From NCBI GenBank assembly GCA_014762635.1, contig JABURR010000058.1, positions 1-64,000 of the forward strand: a DNA stretch of 64,000 bases. The letters are read 5' to 3'. Made by a program: the position numbers and the translations under genes. This DNA is from Paracoccaceae bacterium (GTDB taxonomy: Bacteria > Pseudomonadota > Alphaproteobacteria > Rhodobacterales > Rhodobacteraceae). Shown here piece by piece: positions 1 through 9,805 of this stretch (positions within the stretch are counted from its first letter, which is position 1; each line of letters starts with the position of its first letter). The notes below the pieces were generated by a model. The model saw only the letters and a list, made by a program, of their open reading frames with translations. It did not search any database and was not told where the DNA came from.

Positions 1-758
1 ACGGGCCATTCCACCAGCCCCGCGACCTCGGCCAGCAGGCCCTTGTCCTCGACCACCTCAAGGCCCTGGGCGAAGGCCATGTTATGGGCGTCGGTCCAGA
101 TGTGATCGGCCCGTTCCGTGGCGTCCAGCAGCACGTAGGCCTTCTTCAGGCGCGTGCGATAGTCGTCGAAACTGCGGATCGTGATCGCGCCCGGCGCGTG
201 GAAGCGGTGGCCCCGCGTGGTGTTGCCCGCCACGATTCCGTCGATCTCCAGCGGGACGGTCTCGGCCCCCTCCTCGGTCGACAGGATGCAAAGGATCGAA
301 TGGAGCGGCCGCACCCAGCGCAAGCTCCCCGCGCCCCAGCGCATGGATTTCGGCCAGGGGAAGTTGCGGATCGTGGCTTCCAGCACCTCGGCCACGATCT
401 CGGCCGCCGGGCGGCCCGGCTTCTCGATCGTGGCGAACCAGACGGTGCCTTTCTTGTCTTCGCGCTGCTCAAGCTGGTCGCGGGTCAGCCCGGTGGAGCG
501 CAGAAACCCCTCCAACGCCTTTTCCGGCGCGTCGGTGCGCGGGCCCTTGCGCTCTTCCTTCAGCGTCGGGCTTTCGGCCAGCAACCCCTCGACCGTCAGC
601 GCCAGTCGCCGCGGAGTCGAGAACGCACCCGCCGAGGCATAGGTCAGCCCGGCGTCCACAAGGCCGTCGGTGACCAGCTTCTTCAGGTCCGCCGCCGCCC
701 TGGACTGCATCCGGGCGGGGATTTCCTCGGAAAAGAGTTCGATCAGCAAATCGGGCAT
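1..758 (-). CDS. glyS: glycyl-tRNA synthetase beta subunit, N-terminal part (runs off the window)
   Basis: Beta subunit of the alpha2-beta2 glycyl-tRNA synthetase, which charges tRNA-Gly with glycine in the cytoplasm. From the ATG at 758 the protein begins [18 protein letters not shown], the family's typical N-terminus, and about 252 codons stay open to the window edge, so the C-terminal part is missing here. It is the last visible gene of a minus-strand operon that starts with glyQ. Its start lies 3 bases after the stop of the isochorismatase-like gene, so the two synthetase subunits are separated by two unrelated small genes. Confidence 0.93.
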   Translation of the reverse strand, partial: MPDLLIELFSEEIPARMQSRAAADLKKLVTDGLVDAGLTYASAGAFSTPRRLALTVEGLLAESPTLKEERKGPRTDAPEKALEGFLRSTGLTRDQLEQREDKKGTVWFATIEKPGRPAAEIVAEVLEATIRNFPWPKSMRWGAGSLRWVRPLHSILCILSTEEGAETVPLEIDGIVAGNTTRGHRFHAPGAITIRSFDDYRTRLKKAYVLLDATERADHIWTDAHNMAFAQGLEVVEDKGLLAEVAGLVEWP

Positions 759-761
759 GGG

Positions 762-1358
762 TCAGTCCTGGATCGCGCTTGCGGGCGCGACCACGGCAAA
801 GCGGTCGGCCAGAGCGGAAAGGGTGGCAAGATGGACGGCATCCGCCGTCACGATGCGGGCCGGATCGGTGGCGTCGGGCAGATCGCGCGTGGCGGTGGCG
901 TCCGAGATCACGGTGGAGAACCGCCCGTGATCAATCGCCGACCGCACCGTGGCCGAGACGCAGAGATGGGTCATGAACCCGCAGACGATGAGCGGCTTGT
1001 CGGGATGCGCGGCCAGTTCATCAGCCAGCGAGGTTCCGGCGAAGGCATTGGGCAGGCCCTTGTCGATCACGGTTTCGCCCGCCGCAGGGGCAAGGCTGTC
1101 ATGTATCTGGAAGCGCGGCGCGCCGGGATCGAAGGCACCGCCCTCACGCCCCCTGTGACGGATGTGGATCACGGGCGTTCCCAGCTTGCGCGCCCGGGCC
1201 AGCAGCCCCGCCGCGGCCTCGGCCGCCTTTGCCGCTCCGGGCAGCGCAAGGGGGCCGTCGAAATACTCGTTCTGCATGTCGATCAGGATCAGAACGCCAG
1301 CCGAAAGCGCCGCGGGTGCGGGATCGGCCCCAGCCATCTGCAACAGGGTCTTAGCCAT
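762..1358 (-). CDS. isochorismatase-family cysteine hydrolase
   Basis: A 198-residue alpha/beta hydrolase of the isochorismatase superfamily, which includes nicotinamidases, N-carbamoylsarcosine amidases and ureidoacrylate hydrolases. The expected catalytic triad is visible: Asp in LILIDMQNEYF near residue 28, Lys in VIDKGLPNAF near residue 98, and Cys in VCGFMTHLCV near residue 132. I chose the ATG at 1358 (MAKTLLQMAG) because the 14 residues before it look non-coding. It sits between the DUF6446-like gene (8-base gap) and glyS (3-base gap), so it is co-transcribed with the synthetase genes. The substrate cannot be told from sequence. Confidence 0.85.
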   Translation of the reverse strand: MAKTLLQMAGADPAPAALSAGVLILIDMQNEYFDGPLALPGAAKAAEAAAGLLARARKLGTPVIHIRHRGREGGAFDPGAPRFQIHDSLAPAAGETVIDKGLPNAFAGTSLADELAAHPDKPLIVCGFMTHLCVSATVRSAIDHGRFSTVISDATATRDLPDATDPARIVTADAVHLATLSALADRFAVVAPASAIQD

Positions 1359-1366
1359 GGTGTTTC

Positions 1367-1831
1367 TCAGTCCCTGAATTTCTCGTTGAGCTGGTGCCAA
1401 GCATAGCCGCGCCCATCGGGGAACACCGCGATCACCCGGTCGACACCATCATGGATGTTTTCCTGCGACATGAAGGCCTGCGCCTCGCCGCGTTCCAAGG
1501 CTTCACCAATGGCCACCGCGTCATAGCAATCAAACCATCCCGGCGCGGTCAGCGGCTCGGGCCGCGGATAGGTGGCATAGGTCCGGGCAAGTTTCTCAAC
1601 CGGCTCGGGCGTCACGAAACAGGCACGGAAGCGAAGCGGCGAGCTGTCCGCGTCAATCGCGTCGACATCGCTGGCCGCAAGCGGTTCCAGAGCGTCACCC
1701 TCGGCCACTGTCAGACGCAGCTCCACCGCGTCCAGCTGCTCGTAATAGGCGTAGACCTGCAGATAATACATGCCAAAGCCGCCGAGAAAGGCGGCTGCGA
1801 CGATGGATCCGGCTACGATTTTTCCGTTCAC
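1367..1831 (-). CDS. DUF6446-like membrane-anchored protein
   Basis: A 154-residue protein with one N-terminal hydrophobic segment (residues about 4-24, [20 protein letters not shown]) followed by a soluble domain, so probably anchored with its C-terminus in the periplasm. Two cysteines (in [10 protein letters not shown] and WFDCYDAV) could form a disulfide. I recall this family as DUF6446 from Rhodobacterales, next to glycyl-tRNA synthetase genes; that is memory, not a search. Its start overlaps the glyQ stop by 4 bases (ATGA), so translation is coupled to glyQ. Function unknown. Confidence 0.75.
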   Translation of the reverse strand: MNGKIVAGSIVAAAFLGGFGMYYLQVYAYYEQLDAVELRLTVAEGDALEPLAASDVDAIDADSSPLRFRACFVTPEPVEKLARTYATYPRPEPLTAPGWFDCYDAVAIGEALERGEAQAFMSQENIHDGVDRVIAVFPDGRGYAWHQLNEKFRD

Positions 1832-2751
1832 GCTGCCAGCCCCCCGGCCTCGGTGGTGACGAAAGCGTCAGCACATTTCTTCGCGAGGGCGCGTACGCGG
1901 CCGATATAGGCCTGACGTTCGGTGACCGAGATCACACCGCGCGCGTCCAGCAGGTTGAAGAGGTGCGAGGCCTTGATGCACTGGTCATAGGCGGGATGCG
2001 CCATGACGATGCGTCGGCCGGTTTTGGGATCGACCTCTTCCTGGGCGAGGATGCGCTCGCATTCGGCCTCGGCATCCTTGAAGTGCTGCAGCAGCATCTC
2101 GGTGTCGGCCACGTCAAAGTTCCAACGGCTGTATTCCTGCTCGGTCTGGCGGAAGACATCGCCGTATTTCAACTGGATCGGGGCGTCCGGGTCGTTGAAC
2201 GGCATCTCCATGACATGGTCGATACCCAGCACGTACATCGCCAGGCGCTCCAGACCATAGGTCAGTTCGCCCGAGACCGGCTTGCAGTCATGGCCGCCGA
2301 CCTGCTGGAAATAGGTGAACTGGCTGACTTCCATGCCGTCGCACCAGACCTCCCACCCAAGGCCCCAGGCGCCCAGCGTCGGGCTTTCCCAGTCGTCCTC
2401 GACGAAACGGATGTCGTGCATCTCCATGTCGATGCCGATCGCCTCGAGACTGCCGAGGTACAGTTCCTGCAGGTCCGGCGGGCTGGGTTTGATCAGCACC
2501 TGGTACTGGTAATAGTGCTGCAACCGGTTCGGGTTCTCGCCATAGCGCCCGTCGGTCGGGCGGCGCGAGGGTTGGACATAGGCCGCGGCCCAGGACCGGC
2601 TGCCAAGCGCGCGCAGCGTGGTCGCCGGGTGAAACGTGCCCGCCCCCACTTCCATGTCATAGGGTTGCAGCACAGCGCACCCCTTCGAGGCCCAGTAGCC
2701 CTGGAGCCTGAGAATGATCTCCTGAAAGCTGCGCGGTCTGCCCGTAGCCAT
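1828..2751 (-). CDS. glyQ: glycyl-tRNA synthetase alpha subunit
   Basis: Catalytic alpha subunit of heterotetrameric glycyl-tRNA synthetase (ATP + glycine + tRNA-Gly). The 307-residue form starting [16 protein letters not shown] at 2751 matches the usual family length. Visible signatures include the N-terminal [19 protein letters not shown] and the [20 protein letters not shown] loop of the class II catalytic core. An upstream in-frame start at 2763 is possible but would add residues unusual for the family. First gene of the glyQ - DUF6446-like - isochorismatase - glyS operon. Confidence 0.96.
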   Translation of the reverse strand: MATGRPRSFQEIILRLQGYWASKGCAVLQPYDMEVGAGTFHPATTLRALGSRSWAAAYVQPSRRPTDGRYGENPNRLQHYYQYQVLIKPSPPDLQELYLGSLEAIGIDMEMHDIRFVEDDWESPTLGAWGLGWEVWCDGMEVSQFTYFQQVGGHDCKPVSGELTYGLERLAMYVLGIDHVMEMPFNDPDAPIQLKYGDVFRQTEQEYSRWNFDVADTEMLLQHFKDAEAECERILAQEEVDPKTGRRIVMAHPAYDQCIKASHLFNLLDARGVISVTERQAYIGRVRALAKKCADAFVTTEAGGLAA

Positions 2752-2905
2752 TGTAAAGCCCATCCTTCCGAGAAACGCGTTCTCAATAGGCAACGCCTTG
2801 CATGGGGTCAATCAAATGCCTGCAATATTGACGTGCATCTTGTGATTGCTTTGATAGGTTCTTATGCGAGGGGCACTTCAGGGCAAGATGCAAGGCAGGA
2901 TAGGT

Positions 2906-4651
2906 ATGCAACCGTTTTTGAGATTGATGGTTTTCTTGGTTCTGGTTGCGGGACCCGGCCTTGCCAATGCGCAGCAGGATTTCTGGATTCAGGTCGAAGG
3001 TGCTGTTCGTACCGCCGATGACGTGGCAAAACGGGCTCAGATCTACGCTCCAAAGGTCGAAAACGTGCGCGGGATGGCCAAGCCGCCCTATTTCTCGGTC
3101 GCGATCGGACCCTTCACCGAGGCCGAGGCCCGCAACGAGTTGAGCCGCCTTCGCCGTGCAGGAACCATCCCCTCGGATGCCTTCATCGCCCGTGGGAACA
3201 GCTACACCGAACAGGTCTGGCCCAAACCGGGCGAGGCCACGGCACCCGCACCAGCCGAATCGCCCACCGAAACCGCAGCCACACCTGCGCCGGAACCCGA
3301 GCCCGCGCCTGAGCCGATCCCCGCCGAAGAAACGCGGGCCGAGGCACGGGCAAGCGAACGCGCTCTCGACCGTGAAGCAAAGCGCGATCTGCAGCGCGCG
3401 CTGCAATACGAAGGTTTCTACAATTCCACCATCGACGGATCCTTCGGGCAAGGCACGCGCCGCTCCATGGCGGCCTGGCAGGAAGCCAAGGGCTACGAGG
3501 CCACGGGCATCCTGACCTCCAAGCAGCGCCAGATCCTGATGGAGACCTACAACTCCGCCATGGCCTCGCTGGGGCTTGAGACCATCACCGACGAGGCTGC
3601 GGGGATCGAGATCACGCTGCCCATGGGCATGGTCCAATTGGCCGACCGCCAGGCCCCCTTTGCCCGCTACGACGAAAAGGGCGACAGCGGGGTCGAGGTT
3701 CTGCTGATCAGCCAGACCGGCGATGACGCCACGCTGGGCGGGCTCTACGACCTTCTCGAAGGGCTCGAGATCGTTCCGCTCGAAGGCGACCGAACCCTGG
3801 ACACCCGGGACTTCACCCTGACCGGCAGCAATGCGCGTGTTCAGAGCTATGCCTATGCGCGCCTGGTTGACGGTCATGTCAAAGGCTACCTCCTGTCCTG
3901 GCCCGCGGGTGCGGACCGTCGTCAGGAAGTTGCGCTCGAAGCCATGAAGAACAGCTTCAAGCCGCTTCCCGATCAGGTTCTGGCCGATGAAGAAGGCGCC
4001 GCGTTGCAACAGGGCGTGAACCTTCTGGTCGGCCTCGCTGTGCGCGAGCCCACGCGGGCACGTTCCGGCGTGTTCATCGACAACGTCGGCCATGTTCTGA
4101 CCGCCTTCGAAGCCGTTGAAGGCTGCACCAAGATCACCATCAACGAGAACACCGATGCCGTCATTCAGACGGTGGATCAGATTTCCGGCCTCGCGCTGCT
4201 CGCCCCCACCGAGGAGCAAGCCCCGCTTGCCGTTGCGGCCCTCGTCACCGAAGCCCCAGTCGGCAAGGCCCAAGTCGCCGTCGCTGGGTATCCCTATGGC
4301 AGCAAGCTGCGCGCCCCGATCCTGACTTTCGGCACCCTGGCCGAGTTGCAGGGCCTCGAGGGTGAGGTGACGCTGGCACGGCTGGAGCTTGACGCGCGAC
4401 CCGGCGACACCGGCGGCGCGGTTCTGGACGCGAACGGCGGCCTGTTGGGTGTGCTGCTTCCACCGCACGGCAACGGCAACCAGCAACTGCCCGAGGGCGT
4501 GAGCCTTGCCGTCAATGCCGGTGCCGTCGCTGAATTCCTCGCCGCCCAAGGCATTGCGACCGAAGTGGCCGAAGCGACGGAAGCACTACACCCCGAGGAT
4601 CTTTCGGCCCGCGCGGCGGACATGGCCACGGTGATCAACTGCTGGAACTGA
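2906..4651 (+). CDS. secreted SPOR / peptidoglycan-binding protein with a degenerate trypsin-like domain
   Basis: A 581-residue exported protein. Order of parts: signal peptide (residues 1 to about 23, LANAQQ cleavage region), a SPOR-like domain (about 25-95) that would bind denuded peptidoglycan, a Pro/Glu/Ala-rich linker (about 105-150), a PG_binding_1 domain (about 152-214, with LQRALQYEGFYNSTIDGSFG), a middle region, and an HtrA-like trypsin fold (about 370-560). All three catalytic positions are changed: GHVLTAFEAVEG has Glu402 where His is expected, SGLALL has Gly428 for Asp, and GDTGGAV has Thr502 for Ser. It should therefore be a non-proteolytic cell-wall protein. Start chosen at ATG 2906 because it opens directly into the signal peptide. 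Divergent from glyQ and convergent with trkH (6-base gap). Confidence 0.85.
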   Translation: MQPFLRLMVFLVLVAGPGLANAQQDFWIQVEGAVRTADDVAKRAQIYAPKVENVRGMAKPPYFSVAIGPFTEAEARNELSRLRRAGTIPSDAFIARGNSYTEQVWPKPGEATAPAPAESPTETAATPAPEPEPAPEPIPAEETRAEARASERALDREAKRDLQRALQYEGFYNSTIDGSFGQGTRRSMAAWQEAKGYEATGILTSKQRQILMETYNSAMASLGLETITDEAAGIEITLPMGMVQLADRQAPFARYDEKGDSGVEVLLISQTGDDATLGGLYDLLEGLEIVPLEGDRTLDTRDFTLTGSNARVQSYAYARLVDGHVKGYLLSWPAGADRRQEVALEAMKNSFKPLPDQVLADEEGAALQQGVNLLVGLAVREPTRARSGVFIDNVGHVLTAFEAVEGCTKITINENTDAVIQTVDQISGLALLAPTEEQAPLAVAALVTEAPVGKAQVAVAGYPYGSKLRAPILTFGTLAELQGLEGEVTLARLELDARPGDTGGAVLDANGGLLGVLLPPHGNGNQQLPEGVSLAVNAGAVAEFLAAQGIATEVAEATEALHPEDLSARAADMATVINCWN

Positions 4652-4657
4652 CCCCGG

Positions 4658-6106
4658 TCAGGGGCGCCAGAAGCGGACTGTGAGCATCGCGTAGACCGCC
4701 ATCAACTCAAGGCGGCCCACCAGCATGGCTGCACTCAGCAGCCACTTGGCGGTGTCGTTGAGGCTGGCGAAGTTTCCGGCCGGGCCGATCTCGTCTCCCA
4801 GGCCCGGCCCCACGTTGGCAAGCGCCGTCGCCGCCCCGGAGACCGAGGTCACGAAGTCGAGCCCCGTCAGGCCCAGCGCCACTGACAAGACCCCGAGGCT
4901 TACGATGAAAAGCACGAAGAAGGACATGACCGAGTAGAGAATGTCCTCGGTCACGGGGCGGCCCTCGTAGCGCGGGGTGAACACGCCGTGGGGCGAGTGG
5001 ATCTTGCGGATTTGGGACCGGATCGAGGCGAACAGCAACTGGAACCGGAATATCTTGATCGAACAGCAGGTCGATCCCGCGCAGCCGCCGATCAGCCCGA
5101 CAAAGAAAAACAACAGAACCGGAAAGGCGCCCCAAAGCTGGTAATCGACGCTTGAGTACCCCGTGCCGGTCATGATCGACGTGATGTTGAACAGCGTTTC
5201 CCGCAGACTGGTTTCCGCTCCCTCCGCGCTCAGCACGATCCGGAAAAGGACTACGGTCACGACAAGCAGGGCGAGGACGATCAGGAACACCCGTACCTGG
5301 CTATCCTTGAAAAGAGGCCGCGAAGATCCAGCAAGAAGCTGTACATAGCGAACGAACGGCAGGCTCGCGAGGATCATGAAGACGGTGGCCACATATTCCG
5401 GCGCCCCGCGAAATGCACCGAAAGACGCGTCATAGGTCGAAAAACCACCCGTGGCGACCGTGGTTAACGCATGGTTCAACGCGTCGAACGGACCCAGTCC
5501 GACGACCATGTAGCCAAGCAGGCAAGCCCCGGTCAGAAGCACATAGATCGTGCCGATCTGCGACGCGATCTGTGCCGCGCGGGGCAGTACCTTGCCCGCG
5601 GTATCGAAAGCCTCGGTTCGGAAGATCTGCATGCCGCCGACGCGCAGCTCGGGCAGGAACACCATCGCCACGACGATGATCCCGATCCCGCCGAACCACT
5701 GCAACATGCTCCGCCACAGAAGCAGCCCGCGCGGAAGCTCATCGAGACCGGAGAACACCGTCGACCCGGTGGTGGTGAGGCCCGACATCGCCTCGAAGAA
5801 GGCATCGACGATCCGCGCCTCGGTGGCGCCAAGCAGAAATGGGATCGCTCCGAAGATGGGAAGCGCCAGCCAGACGCCCGTGGTGATCAGGAAGGTCTGT
5901 TGAAGGGTCAGCCGTTCCTCGACCCCGTTGGCACAGGCCAAGGCACTGAACCCACCGATCACCAGGGAAATCGCCGCCGCCTCCAGGAAGATGGGCCAAT
6001 GCCCGTTCCCGTCGATCAGGTCCATCGCCATGGGGACAAGCATCGTTGCGCCCAGCGTCGCAACGAGCAAACCGATCACATATCCCACAGGCCGCAGGTC
6101 CAGCAT
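4658..6106 (-). CDS. trkH: TrkH-family potassium uptake protein
   Basis: Membrane subunit of a Trk/Ktr K+ uptake system. The 482 residues hold four membrane-pore-membrane repeats, and each filter region is visible: SGLTTTGSTV (near 112), LTTVATGGFST (near 218), SIMTGTGYSSVD (near 310) and ALANVGPGLG (near 425). These Gly residues line the ion path in the superfamily. Length is normal for TrkH. The cytoplasmic nucleotide-binding partner TrkA is not in this window. Ends 6 bases from the convergent SPOR-protein gene; folE2 lies 47 bases upstream on the same strand. Confidence 0.93.
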   Translation of the reverse strand: MLDLRPVGYVIGLLVATLGATMLVPMAMDLIDGNGHWPIFLEAAAISLVIGGFSALACANGVEERLTLQQTFLITTGVWLALPIFGAIPFLLGATEARIVDAFFEAMSGLTTTGSTVFSGLDELPRGLLLWRSMLQWFGGIGIIVVAMVFLPELRVGGMQIFRTEAFDTAGKVLPRAAQIASQIGTIYVLLTGACLLGYMVVGLGPFDALNHALTTVATGGFSTYDASFGAFRGAPEYVATVFMILASLPFVRYVQLLAGSSRPLFKDSQVRVFLIVLALLVVTVVLFRIVLSAEGAETSLRETLFNITSIMTGTGYSSVDYQLWGAFPVLLFFFVGLIGGCAGSTCCSIKIFRFQLLFASIRSQIRKIHSPHGVFTPRYEGRPVTEDILYSVMSFFVLFIVSLGVLSVALGLTGLDFVTSVSGAATALANVGPGLGDEIGPAGNFASLNDTAKWLLSAAMLVGRLELMAVYAMLTVRFWRP

Positions 6107-6153
6107 GGGGGCGAGCGTTGTCCCGTCCCGCCCCCGCTGTCAAGCGGGCTTGC

Positions 6154-7254
<1,101 letters not shown>

Positions 7255-7350
7255 GGCACTTGTTCCCTTATAATCCCCCAACCCGCCACCAGGAGGCGAG
7301 CATTAAGGATTTACCAATGACTTCCTTTACATACGGTTTACGCTGTTTGG

Positions 7351-8532
7351 TCAGATCACTTTCAATGCGTTCTTTATGTCCGCGATCAGATCGGCCGGTT
7401 CCTCAAGCCCCACGGACAGCCGCACAAGGCCCGGCGCGATGCCCAACGTTTCCTTCTGTTCATCCGAAAGGCGCTGGTGCGTCGTGGTTGCGGGGTGGGT
7501 GATGATGGACTTGGCATCGCCGAGGTTGTTCGAGATCGTCACGATCTCAAGCGCGTTCAGGAATTTGAACGCCGCCGGCTGGCCGCCCTTGACCACCAGC
7601 GACAGAACCGTGCCGCCCGATCCCATCTGCCGCCGGGCCAGCTCGTGCTGGGGATGTTCGGGCAGGCCGGGGAACAGCACTGTCTCGACCTTCGGATGAT
7701 CCTTGAACGCCTCGGCCAGAAGCTGCGCCCCCGCCGCTTGCGCGCGCACGCGCAGATCCAGCGTCTCCATCCCTTTCAGCATCACCCAGGCGTTGAACGG
7801 GCTCATGGCCGAGCCGGTATGCTTGGCATAGGGCTCCAGCGTCTTGCGGATGAATTCCTTCGTGCCCAGCACCACCCCGCCAAGGCAGCGTCCCTGCCCG
7901 TCGATATGCTTGGTGGTGGAATAGACCACCACGTCGACGCCCAGCGCGATCGCCTGCGAGAAGATCGGCGTGGCAAAGACGTTATCGGCGATGACGGTGG
8001 CGCCCATCGCATGGGCGATCTCGGCCACGGCCTTCACGTCGATCACGTCCAACGTGGGATTCGAGAGGCTTTCGAAGAACACCGCCTTGGTGTCCGGACG
8101 GACCGCGGCCTTCCATTGCTCAAGGTCGGTTCCGTCGACAAATGTGACCTCGACCCCGTAGCGGGTCAGCACCTCTTCGAGGATATAGAGGCAGGAGCCG
8201 AACAGCGCGCGGGAAGACACCACGTGATCCCCCGCCTTCAGAAGCGAGGTCAGCGCCGCGTTGACCGCCGCCATGCCCGAGGCCATGGCGAAGGCATCTT
8301 CGGCCCCCTCCAGCGCCGCTATGCGATCTTCGAACATGCGCACCGTGGGGTTGCCGTAACGAGCATAGATGAACTCGTCATCCCCCGACTGAATGAAGCG
8401 TGCCTCGGCCTGCTCAGCGCTTTCATAGGCGAAGCCCTGGGTCAGGAAGATCGCCTCGGACACCTCGCCGTATTGGCTGCGCCGGATGCCCTCGTGCACC
8501 AGTTTCGTCCGCGTGTTCCAATCCTTCGACAT
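7351..8532 (-). CDS. metZ: O-succinylhomoserine sulfhydrylase
   Basis: PLP enzyme that makes homocysteine from O-succinylhomoserine and sulfide in direct sulfhydrylation for methionine synthesis. The 393 residues start MSKDWNTRTKLVHEGIRRS at 8532; the PLP lysine lies in VYSTTKHIDGQGR near residue 206, and the Cys/Met-metabolism PLP motifs (ASGMAAVNAAL, ADNVFATP) are present. A GGAGG ribosome site sits just before the ATG. Upstream lie a promoter, a SAM-II riboswitch and a terminator hairpin, so expression should fall when S-adenosylmethionine is plentiful. MetZ is chosen over the O-acetyl enzyme from the N-terminal motif and the alphaproteobacterial SAM-II context; the acyl specificity is inferred. 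Confidence 0.9.
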   Translation of the reverse strand: MSKDWNTRTKLVHEGIRRSQYGEVSEAIFLTQGFAYESAEQAEARFIQSGDDEFIYARYGNPTVRMFEDRIAALEGAEDAFAMASGMAAVNAALTSLLKAGDHVVSSRALFGSCLYILEEVLTRYGVEVTFVDGTDLEQWKAAVRPDTKAVFFESLSNPTLDVIDVKAVAEIAHAMGATVIADNVFATPIFSQAIALGVDVVVYSTTKHIDGQGRCLGGVVLGTKEFIRKTLEPYAKHTGSAMSPFNAWVMLKGMETLDLRVRAQAAGAQLLAEAFKDHPKVETVLFPGLPEHPQHELARRQMGSGGTVLSLVVKGGQPAAFKFLNALEIVTISNNLGDAKSIITHPATTTHQRLSDEQKETLGIAPGLVRLSVGLEEPADLIADIKNALKVI

Positions 8533-8549
8533 CGCTGCCTCCAAGCAAC

Positions 8550-8580
8550 AAAAAAGCCCCCACCGCATGAGCGCCGGGGG
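8550..8580 (-). terminator. intrinsic terminator in the metZ leader
   Basis: On the minus strand a C5...G5 stem with an inner CGC/GCG pair is followed by six T (8550-8555). It lies between the SAM-II aptamer and the metZ ribosome site, so it probably ends transcription when the aptamer holds SAM. A transcriptional rather than translational read-out is inferred from this position. Confidence 0.75.
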
Positions 8581-8591
8581 CAATTGTCCCT

Positions 8592-8648
8592 GACCTCTTT
8601 AGCGGCATGTTTAACGTGGCCCGCAATCCGGTGTACAAATCGCCACGG
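8592..8648 (-). ncRNA. SAM-II riboswitch aptamer upstream of metZ
   Basis: The minus strand carries the ordered conserved blocks of the SAM-II (metA element) family: GTGGC, GATTTG, CGGATTGC, GCCACGT, TAAA and GCTAAAGAGG. GTGGC (8642-8646) pairs with GCCAC (8616-8620) to form P1, and the A-rich GCTAAAGAGG segment supplies the pseudoknot side. The spacing agrees with the known small H-type pseudoknot aptamer. It sits directly at the expected transcription start of the promoter at 8654-8682. The target is the methionine gene metZ, the classical target in alphaproteobacteria. Confidence 0.9.
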
Positions 8649-8653
8649 TGAGA

Positions 8654-8682
8654 GGAATAGACCCAGCAGGGCCAGCGGTCAA
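8654..8682 (-). promoter_or_regulatory. sigma70-type promoter for metZ
   Basis: Minus strand: -35 TTGACC (8677-8682), 17-base spacer, -10 TATTCC (8654-8659). The predicted start, about 8647, coincides with the first base of the SAM-II aptamer, which supports both calls. Confidence 0.65.
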
Positions 8683-8711
8683 GAGAGAGCCGCCGGCCCT
8701 GCCCCGCAGGC

Positions 8712-9773
8712 CTAGTCGATCGCGGCCAGGATCGCCGCCTCGCTGGCCTTGGTATCGGCGGTGCCGCCCAGGTCGCGAGTGCGCGTCTCGGGCTTCTCCA
8801 GCGAGGTTTCGATCGCGGCCTCCAGCGTCTTGGCGGCCTCGACCTCACCCAGATGTTCGAGCATCATCGCCGCGGTCCAGACCGCCGCCACCGGGTTCGC
8901 GATGCCCTTGCCCGCGATATCCGGGGCCGAGCCGTGCACCGGCTCGAACATCGACGGGAACTTGCCCTCGGGGTTGATATTGGCCGAGGGTGCGATGCCG
9001 ATCGAGCCCGCCACCGCGGGACCCAGGTCCGACAGGATATCGCCAAAGAGGTTCGAGCCCACCACCACGTCGAACCAGTCCGGGTGCTGGACGAAATGGG
9101 CGGTCAGGATGTCGATGTGATACTGGTCCGTCTTCACGCCGGGGAAACGCTCTTTCGCCGCCGCGAACCGCTCGTCCCAGAAGGGCATCGTGTGGACGAT
9201 CCCGTTGGACTTGGTGGCCGAGGTCACGTGCCCCGCGCGCGTCTGGGCCAGCTTGAAGGCGTAGTCCATGATCCGGTCCGTGCCACGACGGGTAAAGACC
9301 GCCTCCTGCACAGCCATCTCCTGATCGGTGCCGCGATAGATCCGACCGCCCACTTCGGAATACTCTCCTTCGACGTTCTCGCGCACGACGACGAAGTCGA
9401 TGTCTTCCGGCCCACGCCCCGCCAGCGGGCTTTGCACGCCGCGCAGAAGGCGCACCGGGCGCACGTTGGCATATTGGTCCATCTCGCGACGGATCGGGAT
9501 CAACAGCCCCCAGAGCGAGACATGATCCGGCACGCCCGGGAAGCCCACGGCACCCAGGTAGATCGCATCATGGGGCTTGAGCTGTTCGATCCCGTCCTCG
9601 GGCATCATGCGCCCGGTTTCGGCATAGCGTTGGCAGGACCAGTCGAACTCCACCCATTTCAGGGAGAACCCGTGCTTTTTCGCGGCAGCCTCGGCGGCGC
9701 GCTGGCCAACCGGAAGAACCTCGGTGCCGATCCCGTCCCCGGGGATGGTCGCGATGGAGTAGGTCTTGCTCAT
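8712..9773 (-). CDS. dmlA: D-malate / tartrate dehydrogenase (decarboxylating, NAD+)
   Basis: Member of the beta-decarboxylating dehydrogenase family (isocitrate / isopropylmalate type). The 353 residues beginning MSKTYSIATIPGDGIGTEVL read closely along E. coli DmlA as I remember it, with GRMMPEDG, DHVSLWGLL, the TRRGTDRI and SATKSNG segments, and the Mg-binding SNLFGDILSDLG. The substrate is probably D-malate or tartrate with NAD+, giving pyruvate or a hydroxy-keto acid and CO2. Start chosen at 9773; the frame runs further upstream but that part is not protein-like. It is not the leuB of leucine synthesis: no leuCD nearby and different substrate-loop motifs. Confidence 0.83.
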   Translation of the reverse strand: MSKTYSIATIPGDGIGTEVLPVGQRAAEAAAKKHGFSLKWVEFDWSCQRYAETGRMMPEDGIEQLKPHDAIYLGAVGFPGVPDHVSLWGLLIPIRREMDQYANVRPVRLLRGVQSPLAGRGPEDIDFVVVRENVEGEYSEVGGRIYRGTDQEMAVQEAVFTRRGTDRIMDYAFKLAQTRAGHVTSATKSNGIVHTMPFWDERFAAAKERFPGVKTDQYHIDILTAHFVQHPDWFDVVVGSNLFGDILSDLGPAVAGSIGIAPSANINPEGKFPSMFEPVHGSAPDIAGKGIANPVAAVWTAAMMLEHLGEVEAAKTLEAAIETSLEKPETRTRDLGGTADTKASEAAILAAID

Positions 9774-9805
9774 GGTCTGTCCCTCGTTTTCTTGTTGCTC
9801 GGGCC

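Noticed and set aside
2783-4549. 588-codon minus-strand open frame antisense to the SPOR-domain gene
   Set aside because: Gly/Arg-rich shadow without motifs; the plus strand has a signal peptide and three recognisable domains.
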